This document shows positions 1-6,790 of a stretch of 18,545 nucleotides of DNA, in pieces. Both the position numbers and the translations under genes were made by a program. The notes under the pieces were generated by a model. The model did no database searches and was not told the origin of the DNA. It worked only from the letters and a program-made list of their open reading frames with translations. Source of the stretch: DATKZS01 sp035527835 [NCBI: bacterium] (GTDB lineage: Bacteria; RBG-13-61-14); assembly GCA_035527835.1 (NCBI GenBank), contig DATKZS010000190.1, forward strand, positions 1-18,545. Reading direction: 5' to 3'. Each line of letters begins with the position of its first letter. The first letter of the stretch is position 1.

Positions 1-51
1 CGGTTCGCCAAGCCGGTTGGGGCCAACGCTCCGGAGCTGTTCTTTTTTGGG

Positions 52-110
52 CCGCAAAGAAACATCATGATTTACTTGGCGATCCTTGGCGCTCTTTGCG
101 TCTTGGCGGT
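52..110. repeat. Imperfect palindrome with irregular TTGGCG short-period repeat
   Basis: TTGGCG occurs at 76-81, 85-90 and 103-108, with the variant TTTGCG at 95-100, giving an irregular 8-10 bp period. The segment at 53-62 (CGCAAAGAAA) is an imperfect reverse complement of 71-81 across a short AT-rich centre, so the element begins as a hairpin and continues as a one-sided array. I recall CTTTGCG/CTTGGCG strings of this style as intergenic repeats in environmental bacterial genomes, but could not check it. The function is unknown. Confidence 0.5.
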
Positions 111-302
111 TTTCTTACGGCCTATTTTGGACAAGAGTGATGGCTTTTCTCTCTTGCCCGCTCTCTTCGCTGCCCGCTGCCCGCAACACGGCCTCCACCC
201 GTAAGCGATAATGACCCGGCATGAAACGCGGCGGCGCGAGACCGCCTTTCCCCGGCTTCCGGAGGGGTCCGGCGGCCCGGGAAGCCTTATCTAAAAAAGC
301 CC

Positions 303-332
303 TTGCCAAATGTCCCCGGATCGGTTTATAGT
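303..332 (+). promoter_or_regulatory. Candidate sigma70 promoter for the outer-membrane protein gene
   Basis: TTGCCA (303-308) and TATAGT (327-332) are separated by 18 bp, each close to the sigma70 consensus. Transcription would start near 339, leaving a leader of about 63 nt that ends in a good ribosome binding site (GGGGAGA, about 6 nt before the ATG at 403). The assignment is by eye. Confidence 0.5.
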
Positions 333-402
333 AGCGGGGTGTTTGCAAGGCCGGAAACGGCCATCAACGGATCAAGAACGATGATGAAGGGGGAGAAGTG
401 AG

Positions 403-1638
403 ATGGCTTTACGCAGAGGATTGGTGATTTTAGGCTGCCTGCTCCTTTCCGCGGCTTCCATGCGGGCCCAGGCCCAGGACGAGGTCAAGGACGGCGACAC
501 CGCCGCCAAGGAGCCCAAGGAGCTGAACTTCGCGGGAACGCCGTACCTTTACACCGGACCGGACACGGGCTTCGGGGTGGGGTTCTCGATCATGTTCCGC
601 GATCTTCTGGGCAAGGAGGGGCGCGACGCCACCTTCTCCATGGACTATACGCAGACGCGCTACTCATCTTTCGGGGTGAGCTGGGGCGAGCCGTATTTCC
701 TTTCCGAGAACGGCCGGGCGAGCTTCGACATCGGCTACGACAACAAGCCCTCCATCCGCTTCTACGGCATCGGCAACGATTCGCGCCGGAACAAGATCTG
801 CAACTGGTCGTGGGTCATGTACAACGTGCAGCCGCAATACATCTACCGCTGGCCCGCTACCGACTACGGCACCTTCGGGCTCCGCGCCCGGGTGGGACTC
901 ACTTATGTCAACCCCGACGACGGCGACCTCAAGGACAAGAGCGACCGCAAGTATTACCGCACCATCAAGCAGGTGTTCCCCGACCTCTATGACAGCAAGG
1001 AGTTCGACCCCACCCGCCTCGTCAACGTCGGCTTCACTCTCTACCTCGACACCAGGGAGGACCGCTTCCCCCTGGGCGGGGGCCGCGAGGAAGTCGTCTG
1101 GCCCTTGAAGGGAACCTATACCGAGATAGCTTATGACCGCTTCGACGAGGGCCTCGGATCCGACTTTTCATTCAACCGGCTCAGCGTGAGCCTCACCCAG
1201 GTGCTCCCGATTTACAAGCAGGACACCATCCTGGTCCTGCACCAAAACCTCCAGATCAACCAGGGCAACGTCCCCTTCCATCAGATGGCCAACTACGGCG
1301 GCGGCAATTCCCTGCGGGCCTTTTATTCCTATCGCTTCATTGACAAAAACGCCACGCAGTTCAACGTCGAGCTGCGGCAGGGGTTCTTGCCCGATTACGA
1401 GCTGCCGGTGCTGAACGGCCTGGTCAAGCTGAAATACCCGTCCATTGTCCTGTTCTGGGACGAGGCCAGGGTATACCATGATTACGAGGACATCGCGGAC
1501 GAGATGTTCGAGGACTATCATTATACCTGGGGCTTCGGCTTCAGGTTCGTGGTCACGCCCACGATCGTGATCCGGCTCGAGCGGGCCTACTCCAACGAGC
1601 AGGTGACCTTCGCCGCCAGCGCGTCACTGCCGTTCTGA
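403..1638 (+). CDS. Omp85/BamA-type outer-membrane beta-barrel protein (surface antigen D15 family), no POTRA domains
   Basis: Predicted 411-residue exported protein. Residues 1-24 form a signal peptide (basic MALRR, a hydrophobic stretch, and an AQA cleavage site before QDE). The mature part alternates aromatic and polar residues in beta-strand style and ends in Phe (SLPF), as outer-membrane barrels do for recognition by the Bam machinery. The GGGNSLRAFYSYRF segment followed by NVELRQ resembles the Omp85 barrel segment carrying the VRGF/Y-type motif. There are too few residues ahead of the barrel for POTRA domains, so it is not BamA or TamA itself. Such barrel-only members occur widely, often with unknown cargo. 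The ATG is supported by the upstream GGGGAGA. It appears monocistronic, with its own promoter candidate. An alternative is a generic barrel of another family; the outer-membrane location is well supported, the exact role is not. Confidence 0.8.
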   Translation: MALRRGLVILGCLLLSAASMRAQAQDEVKDGDTAAKEPKELNFAGTPYLYTGPDTGFGVGFSIMFRDLLGKEGRDATFSMDYTQTRYSSFGVSWGEPYFLSENGRASFDIGYDNKPSIRFYGIGNDSRRNKICNWSWVMYNVQPQYIYRWPATDYGTFGLRARVGLTYVNPDDGDLKDKSDRKYYRTIKQVFPDLYDSKEFDPTRLVNVGFTLYLDTREDRFPLGGGREEVVWPLKGTYTEIAYDRFDEGLGSDFSFNRLSVSLTQVLPIYKQDTILVLHQNLQINQGNVPFHQMANYGGGNSLRAFYSYRFIDKNATQFNVELRQGFLPDYELPVLNGLVKLKYPSIVLFWDEARVYHDYEDIADEMFEDYHYTWGFGFRFVVTPTIVIRLERAYSNEQVTFAASASLPF

Positions 1639-1648
1639 AGAGTGTTAA

Positions 1649-1690
1649 GGCTTGGGGCTTGAGGCTTGAGGCTTGGGGCGCGGGGCTTGA
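1649..1690. repeat. Tandem 7-bp array, GGCTTGR x6
   Basis: Six consecutive heptamers start 11 bp after the stop codon of the outer-membrane protein gene: GGCTTGG, GGCTTGA, GGCTTGA, GGCTTGG, GGCGCGG, GGCTTGA. The register is exact at 7 bp with few substitutions. It is followed by the palindrome GCGCCGGCGC (1694-1703). No T-run makes it a terminator, and no function is known to me. Confidence 0.8.
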
Positions 1691-1718
1691 GAAGCGCCGG
1701 CGCGGCTTGTGGTTCATA

Positions 1719-1753
1719 TCCTCGATCCTCGCTGCTCGATACTCGATCCTCCA
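1719..1753. repeat. Second tandem 7-bp array, TNCTCGA x5
   Basis: Five heptamers in exact register: TCCTCGA, TCCTCGC, TGCTCGA, TACTCGA, TCCTCCA. The array has the same period as the one at 1649-1690 but an unrelated unit, and both lie in the 165-bp gap between two plus-strand genes. It ends 50 bp before the next start codon. Confidence 0.75.
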
Positions 1754-1803
1754 GCCCGGGGATCGTTTTGAAACTTGAATAATTCTCATCAGGAGGTGCA
1801 GGG

Positions 1804-2448
1804 ATGAAATCACGGCGAATCGGAAGCGGCTTCGGGTTTAAACTGGATTCCGGCGGGTCCGACCCGTTCGCGCCGCCGGGGTCTTCCGGCCCGGCCGCGC
1901 CGCCGGGCGCCCCGCCCTTTACACCCGGACCGACGGCCCCGCCCCCCGGACCGATGGCCCCGCCTCCCGGGCCCATGGCCCCGCCGCCGGGACCCATCAT
2001 GCCCGGCCAGTATCCGATGGCCCCTCCGCCCTCGCAGGGCTCATCCGCGTGGAAGTATCTCCTGATCGGGTGTGGAGTGCTGCTCCTGGTGGGAGGGCTC
2101 GCGGTCGTTGGTACCTGCGTTTACATGGCCAAGAAGGCCCCGGACCTTATGAACCAGGGTATGTCCGGCGTCATGGGGATAGCCAAGACCCAGTACATGA
2201 ACGAGCTGACGGGTGATCACACCGCAAAACAAAAGGAGCGCTTCTCCAGCCTCTACGACGCGGTTTACAGCGATGAGATGACGCGGCTGGGTATGGTGCA
2301 GTGGGGACAAACGTACCGGGAACTTCTGACGGAGCTCACCGAGATTGCCGGAGACGGGCAGATCACGGTGGCGGAAAGCGACAAGTGGTGCGATGACGCC
2401 TATAACGCGCTCGAATCCAAGGGTTATTGGGGTGACGATAACGAATAA
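1804..2448 (+). CDS. Proline-rich single-pass membrane protein of unknown function
   Basis: Predicted 214-residue protein, not recognised as a named family. Residues 1-80 are low-complexity Pro/Gly/Ala, including three exact-register APPPGP[MI] heptapeptides (45-65). One strong transmembrane helix spans about residues 85-108 and contains two Cys (C90, C105). The remaining 106 residues form a mostly helical polar domain rich in Asp, Glu, Tyr and Met. There is no N-terminal signal peptide, so the Pro-rich part is probably cytoplasmic and the C-terminal domain exported, though flanking charges (K84; K110, K111) do not settle the topology. The start is fixed by a perfect AGGAGG at 1791-1796, 7 nt upstream. 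It is convergent with the chemosensory cluster, the two stop codons lying 33 bp apart. Confidence 0.75.
   Translation: MKSRRIGSGFGFKLDSGGSDPFAPPGSSGPAAPPGAPPFTPGPTAPPPGPMAPPPGPMAPPPGPIMPGQYPMAPPPSQGSSAWKYLLIGCGVLLLVGGLAVVGTCVYMAKKAPDLMNQGMSGVMGIAKTQYMNELTGDHTAKQKERFSSLYDAVYSDEMTRLGMVQWGQTYRELLTELTEIAGDGQITVAESDKWCDDAYNALESKGYWGDDNE
1936..1998 (+). repeat. Three 21-bp in-frame repeats encoding APPPGP[MI]
   Basis: Three consecutive 21-bp units encode residues 45-65 of the proline-rich membrane protein. The copies differ mainly at third positions (for example ccgccccccgga, ccgcctcccggg, ccgccgccggga). This suggests protein-level constraint after an older duplication rather than a very recent slippage event. 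Confidence 0.65.
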
Positions 2449-2449
2449 G

Positions 2450-2470
2450 CGGCCGGACGTCGCGCGGCCG
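2450..2470. terminator. Weak hairpin between convergent genes
   Basis: CGGCCG at 2450-2455 and 2465-2470 can pair across a 9-nt loop in the 33-bp space between two convergent stop codons. No T-run follows on either strand, so at most this is a factor-dependent or weak bidirectional end signal. Confidence 0.25.
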
Positions 2471-2481
2471 GGACTCGCGGC

Positions 2482-2859
2482 TCAGGGAATTCCCAGCAGG
2501 CTCTTGACGGTGTCGAGGACTTGGCCGGCCTGGATGGGCTTGGTGATGTAGGCGTCGGCGCCCAGCGCCAGGGCTCGCTCGCGGTCCTCGGCCCCGCCCT
2601 CGGTGGTGATGATCATGATCGGGATGTTTCTATAGTTGACGTCCTTGCGCACGATGCTGATGAGCTTGAGGCCGTCCATCACCGGCATGTTGATGTCGGT
2701 GATGATGAGGTCGAAGCGGTTGGAATTGACCTTCTTGAGGCCGTCCACGCCGTCGAAGGCCTCGACGATGTCCACGTTGGACAGGCGCTTGAGCGCGAAC
2801 CCGACCAACTGGCGCATGGTGGGCGAATCTTCCACCACCAGGATTTTCAATGGAGCCAT
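2482..2859 (-). CDS. cheY: Single-domain response regulator, CheY-like (last gene of the cluster)
   Basis: 125 residues, a stand-alone receiver domain. Acidic pocket E10/D11, phosphoacceptor D55 in LIITDINMP, switch Thr T85/T86 in IITTEGG, and conserved K107 in YITKP are all present, so it should accept phosphate from the CheA in this cluster. It closely resembles the other CheY (13401-13781), sharing ITDINMP, an NYRxIP segment, a TTEG motif and ALGAD or LALGAD before the Lys. It has no output domain, so it works through protein binding. It lies 25 bp downstream of the GAF protein and ends the operon. Whether it drives a motor or acts as a phosphate sink cannot be told from sequence. The ATG start gives a full-length receiver. 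Confidence 0.92.
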   Translation of the reverse strand: MAPLKILVVEDSPTMRQLVGFALKRLSNVDIVEAFDGVDGLKKVNSNRFDLIITDINMPVMDGLKLISIVRKDVNYRNIPIMIITTEGGAEDRERALALGADAYITKPIQAGQVLDTVKSLLGIP

Positions 2860-2884
2860 TTTCCCGAAGACCTCTTGGAACCCT

Positions 2885-3766
2885 TCATTTCTCGCTCGAA
2901 GTCAACAGCTCCATGAACCCTTTGATGGTATGGAGTTTGCGTTGCGCTTCGGAGTAGAGCTTGGAGGAAAAGATCGCCGTGGCCGCGTGTCCCGCCAGCA
3001 GGGTGAACAGCTCGTAGTCAACGTTCGCGAACAGGGTCTTCTGCGGCAGGAGCTTGTACAGGGTGATCACGCCGATCACGCTGTCCTTGATCTTGAGGGG
3101 GATGCACACCAGCGGGTCGTCCACGGTCCGGTTCCCGCCCTTCTGCTCGCCGCTGATGTCCGGATGATAATAGTTCTCGCCCGTCATCACCGCCTGGCCG
3201 ATCACGCCCTTGCCCACCGGAACCGGCGGGATGCTCTCGATCGGCATCCCCTCCATGGCCACCGGCCGCAGCGTTTGCGTCTTGCCGTCGAGCAGGAAAA
3301 TCCCGTAGTCCTCGCCCCCGATCAGGTTGATGATGATCTCCATGATGATCTGGACCACTTCCTTGAAATCCAGCGTGGAATGGAGCTGGAAGGAGCAGAC
3401 GTAGAGGTTGGCCAGGTTGTTGTTCTCGTCCTCGATGTCCACGTAGCGGGCGGCGTAGCCCTTGTTCTCGTCCTCCACCCGCTTGTACTCGAAGAGGAGC
3501 CGGTCCTTTTCCTGCTCCAGCTTCTTGAGCTGCTGCTGCAGGATTTCCGCGCGCTGTCCCTTGCCGGTGCCGGCGGACAACTCGAAGTTCTCCTCCTGAA
3601 GCTGCACCTCCCGGTAGCGCAGCCGCTCGTTGTCCTCCATCAGATCCTTGATGAAATCCATGGACTTGGACATGTAGCTGAGGATCTCATCCGGCTTCTG
3701 GCGGTCCTTTTCCTCGTCGTTTTCCGCCACGGGCGTGTCCGGTTTTTTCGCTTCGTTCTTGTCCAC
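2885..3766 (-). CDS. Coiled-coil plus GAF domain protein
   Basis: 293 residues. After a charged N-terminus (1-28), residues about 30-125 are rich in Glu, Lys and Leu with heptad-like spacing (LQQQLKKLEQEKDRLLFEYK) and are likely coiled coil. Residues about 132-272 are a GAF domain: TLDFKEVVQIIMEII helix, GIFLLD strand, PVGKGVIGQAV, and PLKIKDSVIGVITLYK. No enzyme domain follows. GAF domains bind small ligands or mediate dimerisation, and no ligand can be inferred here. The start is GTG at 3766, supported by GGGGAGAGGG just upstream. It sits 16 bp after cheB and before a cheY, so a signal-input or scaffold role in this pathway is likely. It would be cytoplasmic, with no signal or membrane segment. 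Confidence 0.85.
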   Translation of the reverse strand: MDKNEAKKPDTPVAENDEEKDRQKPDEILSYMSKSMDFIKDLMEDNERLRYREVQLQEENFELSAGTGKGQRAEILQQQLKKLEQEKDRLLFEYKRVEDENKGYAARYVDIEDENNNLANLYVCSFQLHSTLDFKEVVQIIMEIIINLIGGEDYGIFLLDGKTQTLRPVAMEGMPIESIPPVPVGKGVIGQAVMTGENYYHPDISGEQKGGNRTVDDPLVCIPLKIKDSVIGVITLYKLLPQKTLFANVDYELFTLLAGHAATAIFSSKLYSEAQRKLHTIKGFMELLTSSEK

Positions 3767-3782
3767 CGATCCCTCTCCCCGA

Positions 3783-4847
3783 TCACCTCACGCGGCAGCG
3801 CCGCAGGATGGCGGAGGGCACGTCTTCGAGGTTCAGGACCTCGTCCACCCGCTTGGTATTGATCGCCTCCTTGGGCATGCCGAAGACGATGCACGTCCGC
3901 TCCGATTCCGCCAGGACCTGGCCGCCGGCCTCCTTGAGCTTGACCACGCCCTCGGCCCCGTCGTTTCCCATCCCAGTTAATACCACACCCAGACAGCCGT
4001 CTGCAAATGCCTCCGCCGCCGACACGAACAGCGCGTTCACGGAGGGCACGTACTTGTCGGTCTCCGCGCGCTCGCAGACCTCGGCCACGTAGCGTCCGCC
4101 CTTTTTGCGGGCCAGCAGGTTCTTGCCGCCCGGCGCGATCAGCACGTGGCCCGGCTCCACCGGGTCGCCGTCCTCGGCCTCCTTCACCCGAAGCTGCGAG
4201 TTGCGGTCCAGCCGCTCCGCGAACGCGCGGGTGAAGCCGGCCGGCATGTGCTGGCTGATCAGGATGGGGGCGTCAACATTGGCGGGCAGCGATGAGATGA
4301 TGGACTGAAGGGCGGAGGGGCCGCCGGTGGACGCCCCGATCAGCACCGCGGAGGCCTTGGGCAGGTCCGGGCCCGGCCGGGCCTCCGTCCCGAAGGCCGC
4401 GGCGGGCGCCGCCGGCCGCGACAGGCGCCGCTGCACGTTTCTGAGCTTGAGCTCGCGCACCACGTTGATCTTGGCCACGATCTCGTCCTTGAGAAGGTCG
4501 CTGCTCGCCATGTGGTTCGACGGCTTGGCCAGGAAATCAATGGCGCCCAGCTCCAGGGCCTTGAACACGTTCTTGTCCTCGCTGCGCGAGGAGATGACCA
4601 GGATCGGCGTGGGCAGGCTCTTCATCACGATGCGGAGGAACGTGAACCCGTCCATCCGCGGCATCTCCAGGTCGAGGGTGATCAGGTCGGGCCGGGTGTC
4701 GAACGCCTTCTTGATGCCCTCCTCGCCGTCGCGCGCCACCCCCACGACCTTGGCCACCCCGGAGGTCTCCAGGATCTCCGAGATCGTCCGCCGGTTGAAG
4801 GCGGAGTCGTCAACCACCAGGACCCGGATCAGGGCTTCATCCATCAT
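3783..4847 (-). CDS. cheB: Chemotaxis response regulator protein-glutamate methylesterase/deamidase CheB
   Basis: 354 residues from the ATG at 4847, the usual CheB length. Residues 5-125 are a receiver domain with D13/D14, phosphoacceptor D59 in LITLDLEMPRMDG and K108 in FLAKP. A 40-residue Pro/Ala linker leads to the methylesterase domain (about 165-350). Its catalytic triad is visible as S173 (GASTGGPSAL), H200 (ISQHMPAGFT) and D296 (TGMGNDGAEG). It removes methyl groups from, or deamidates, receptor glutamyl sites, opposing CheR. The open frame extends upstream to 5087, but that part overlaps cheR in another frame. The chosen ATG overlaps the cheR stop as ATGA and has GGAGGAGCT upstream. 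The pair is therefore translationally coupled. No receptor substrate is encoded in the window. Confidence 0.96.
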   Translation of the reverse strand: MMDEALIRVLVVDDSAFNRRTISEILETSGVAKVVGVARDGEEGIKKAFDTRPDLITLDLEMPRMDGFTFLRIVMKSLPTPILVISSRSEDKNVFKALELGAIDFLAKPSNHMASSDLLKDEIVAKINVVRELKLRNVQRRLSRPAAPAAAFGTEARPGPDLPKASAVLIGASTGGPSALQSIISSLPANVDAPILISQHMPAGFTRAFAERLDRNSQLRVKEAEDGDPVEPGHVLIAPGGKNLLARKKGGRYVAEVCERAETDKYVPSVNALFVSAAEAFADGCLGVVLTGMGNDGAEGVVKLKEAGGQVLAESERTCIVFGMPKEAINTKRVDEVLNLEDVPSAILRRCRVR

Positions 4848-6790
4848 GGCTTGGAGCTCCTCCCCCCGGGCTTTCTGTAAACCAGGTCCTGTTTCAAGTG
4901 CACGAGCTCGAACTGGCTCGACACGCTCATCAGCGATTCCGAATGCCCGAGCAGCAAATACCCGCCCGGGTTCAACAGCTCGAAAAACTGGTCCACCACC
5001 CGCTTCTTGGCCTCCGCGCTGAAGTAGATGATGACGTTGCGGCAGAAAATGACGTCCAGCCCCTGAAGGCGCGCGGCCTGGCCGCAACTCATCAGGTTCT
5101 GGGTGTCGAAGGCGGCCATCTTCCGGATCTCCTCCGCCAACCTCCTCCGGCTCCCCTCCACGCTGAAATATTTTTTAATATAATAGTCCTCGGTGGACCG
5201 GAAGGACGCCGGGTTGTATACCGCCGCCCGCGCGTTGGCGATCATCTGCTCGCTGATGTCGGAGCCGATAATTTCGAACTTGAACCCATTAAGGCCGCGG
5301 GATTCCTTGATCAGGATGGCCAGGGTGTACGGCTCCTCCCCCGACGAGCAGCCCGCGCTCCAGACGCGGATGCGTCGCACTCCCTCCCGCTCCTTCTCTT
5401 CCTTGAGCGCGGGCAGGATCTCGTCCTTGAAAGCGCGGAGCTGGAAATCCTCGCGGAAGAAATAGGTCTCGTTGGTGGAGAGAGCGCCGATCAGCCGCTT
5501 CTTTTCTTCCCGTCCCGGCTCCCGCCCGGCGGTGATCAGGTCGAAGTAGCGCTCATATTCACGGAGGCCCATTTCCTCCATCCGCCGCTGCACCCTGCGC
5601 TCGACCAGGTACTTCAGGTCCCGCTCGTAGTAAAGCCCGCTTTCGTCGGAGACCAGGTCGCGCACCATCTGGAACTGCTGGTTGCTCATCGGCCCCAGCG
5701 CGCGCTCCGCTCCCGGGGCCTCCCGGAGGATCTGGAGGACCTCGCGCCCGGCCTCCGGCTCTTCCTTGACCACCTCGGCGATGGTGTCCTCGGACACGCT
5801 CCCGAGGCGGGCCAGGGCCTCGGCCACCTCCGCCTGGATGCTGTCGTCGCGGTAGGCCCGGACCAGCGACTGCACCGCCTCCGGGGTCCCGATCATGGAC
5901 AACAGCGCGATGGTCGCCCGCTTGGTCCCCAGATGATTCGCTTCCAGGAACTCGGCAAGCGGCCCGATCGGCCGGGCCAACATCTTCTTCTTCACGGTCT
6001 GGGTCACGAAATCGAGGAGTCCCGGGTCCTCGCTCAGCCGGTGCAGCGCCCGCACGCCGGCCTGCAGCGCGCTCTTGGTCGAGTCGGAAAGGCCGTCAAT
6101 GATGAACTCGACGGCCTCCGGGCTGCGCGTCTGGCCCAGCGCGTCGAACAGCGCGCGCCGGAGGATCTTCTTTGGCATGAGCGGCCGGATCGAGTCCATG
6201 GGGATCGGCTTGCCGATGCGGCCCAGCGCGTGGAGCACGCTGAACTGCAGGGACACGTCCTCCGACGGCAGGAGCGTGAGCAAGGCCTCGAAGGACCGGG
6301 AACCGCCGATCGCGCCCAGCGCCTCCACCGCCGCCAGCCGGATGATCTCCGACGGGTCCCGGGTCAGGGGAAGGACCGAGTCAACCGACGACGGGTCGCC
6401 GATCACCCCGAGAATGTCCACGATGAACTTCCGCACGTCGCCGTCAGGATGGTGCACCGATTCGTGCAGATAGGGCAGCGCGACGCGGCCCATGGCCACC
6501 AGGGCCTCCATGGCTCCGGTGCGCCGGCCGGCGTTCTCCGAGTCGGCCAGCGCGCCCACCAGGGTCCGCGCGGCCTGTGCCCGGTCGGGAAGCGCGCGGA
6601 AGACCTCCACCGCCGCCTTGCGCACGCGCCAGCTCCCGTCGCCCAGGGCCTGGTCCAGAAACGTGATCGCGGCGGGGCCGCCCACGTGCTGCAAAGACAT
6701 GACCGCGCCGCGCCGGACCTCCTCGTCCGGGTTCGCCAGCATCATGCCCCAGTTATTATTTAAACTTGCGGCCAACCCGCCTCCCGTCAC
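4844..6790 (-). CDS. cheR: HEAT-repeat-CheR fusion: chemoreceptor glutamate methyltransferase
   Basis: 648 residues, more than twice a normal CheR (about 270). Residues about 20-365 are repeated helical pairs of HEAT type: DPSEIIRLAAVEALGAIGG is one unit, with others near NPDEEVRRGAV, GSWRVRKAAVEVF and GTPEAVQSLVRAY. Residues 368-640 are a complete CheR: the N-terminal helical subdomain with STNETYFFR (438-446), the S-adenosylmethionine loop SAGCSSGEEPYTLAI (478-492), a conserved Asp in IIGSDIS, CRNVIIYF (583-590) and LLGHSESL. It should methylate receptor glutamates, with the HEAT part probably recruiting a partner. The GTG at 6790 overlaps the preceding stop as GTGA. The binding site there is weak, so TTG at 6775 (after GGGAGG) or ATG at 6745 are possible; none removes a domain. 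The CheR call is very sure; the HEAT call is by pattern. Confidence 0.93.
   Translation of the reverse strand: MTGGGLAASLNNNWGMMLANPDEEVRRGAVMSLQHVGGPAAITFLDQALGDGSWRVRKAAVEVFRALPDRAQAARTLVGALADSENAGRRTGAMEALVAMGRVALPYLHESVHHPDGDVRKFIVDILGVIGDPSSVDSVLPLTRDPSEIIRLAAVEALGAIGGSRSFEALLTLLPSEDVSLQFSVLHALGRIGKPIPMDSIRPLMPKKILRRALFDALGQTRSPEAVEFIIDGLSDSTKSALQAGVRALHRLSEDPGLLDFVTQTVKKKMLARPIGPLAEFLEANHLGTKRATIALLSMIGTPEAVQSLVRAYRDDSIQAEVAEALARLGSVSEDTIAEVVKEEPEAGREVLQILREAPGAERALGPMSNQQFQMVRDLVSDESGLYYERDLKYLVERRVQRRMEEMGLREYERYFDLITAGREPGREEKKRLIGALSTNETYFFREDFQLRAFKDEILPALKEEKEREGVRRIRVWSAGCSSGEEPYTLAILIKESRGLNGFKFEIIGSDISEQMIANARAAVYNPASFRSTEDYYIKKYFSVEGSRRRLAEEIRKMAAFDTQNLMSCGQAARLQGLDVIFCRNVIIYFSAEAKKRVVDQFFELLNPGGYLLLGHSESLMSVSSQFELVHLKQDLVYRKPGGRSSKP

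Larger units (their letters stand above)
1..402. other. Left-edge non-coding region with repeats and a 5' leader
   Basis: No confident gene is seen here. Plus frame 1 is open from the left edge to a TAA at 202-204 and would encode a hydrophobic segment ending in a short polar tail. That segment is produced by the repeat at 75-110, so it could be either the end of a cut-off gene or chance. Plus frame 3 is also open from the edge, to a stop near 139. Positions 254-260 and 280-286 form a 7-bp inverted repeat (GGCTTCC/GGAAGCC) with no following T-run. A small 5-bp GGCCG/CGGCC hairpin with a GAAA loop (349-362) sits in the presumed leader of the next gene. A minus-strand open frame at 115-348 has no recognisable domain and crosses the promoter candidate, so it is not called. 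Confidence 0.5.

Noticed and set aside
1-204. Plus-strand frame open from the left edge with a membrane-like segment
   Set aside because: The hydrophobic stretch is encoded by the TTGGCG repeat and another frame is also open from the edge, so it is not safe to call as the end of a gene without upstream sequence.
115-348. Minus-strand open frame of 77 codons upstream of the outer-membrane protein gene
   Set aside because: No domain, Arg/Pro/Gly-rich composition typical of GC-rich antisense frames, and it overlaps the likely promoter and a hairpin.
403-1638. Lipoprotein reading of the N-terminus (LGC near residue 12)
   Set aside because: The Cys is too close to the N-terminus, the residues before it fit a lipobox poorly, and a standard AQA cleavage site follows at residue 24.
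2636-3862. Long plus-strand open frame of 408 codons opposite the GAF and CheY genes
   Set aside because: Antisense shadow: the minus strand encodes clear CheY and GAF proteins with conserved motifs and ribosome binding sites.
4898-6763. Plus-strand open frame of 621 codons opposite HEAT-CheR
   Set aside because: Same antisense effect; no domain is recognisable, whereas the minus strand has all CheR motifs.
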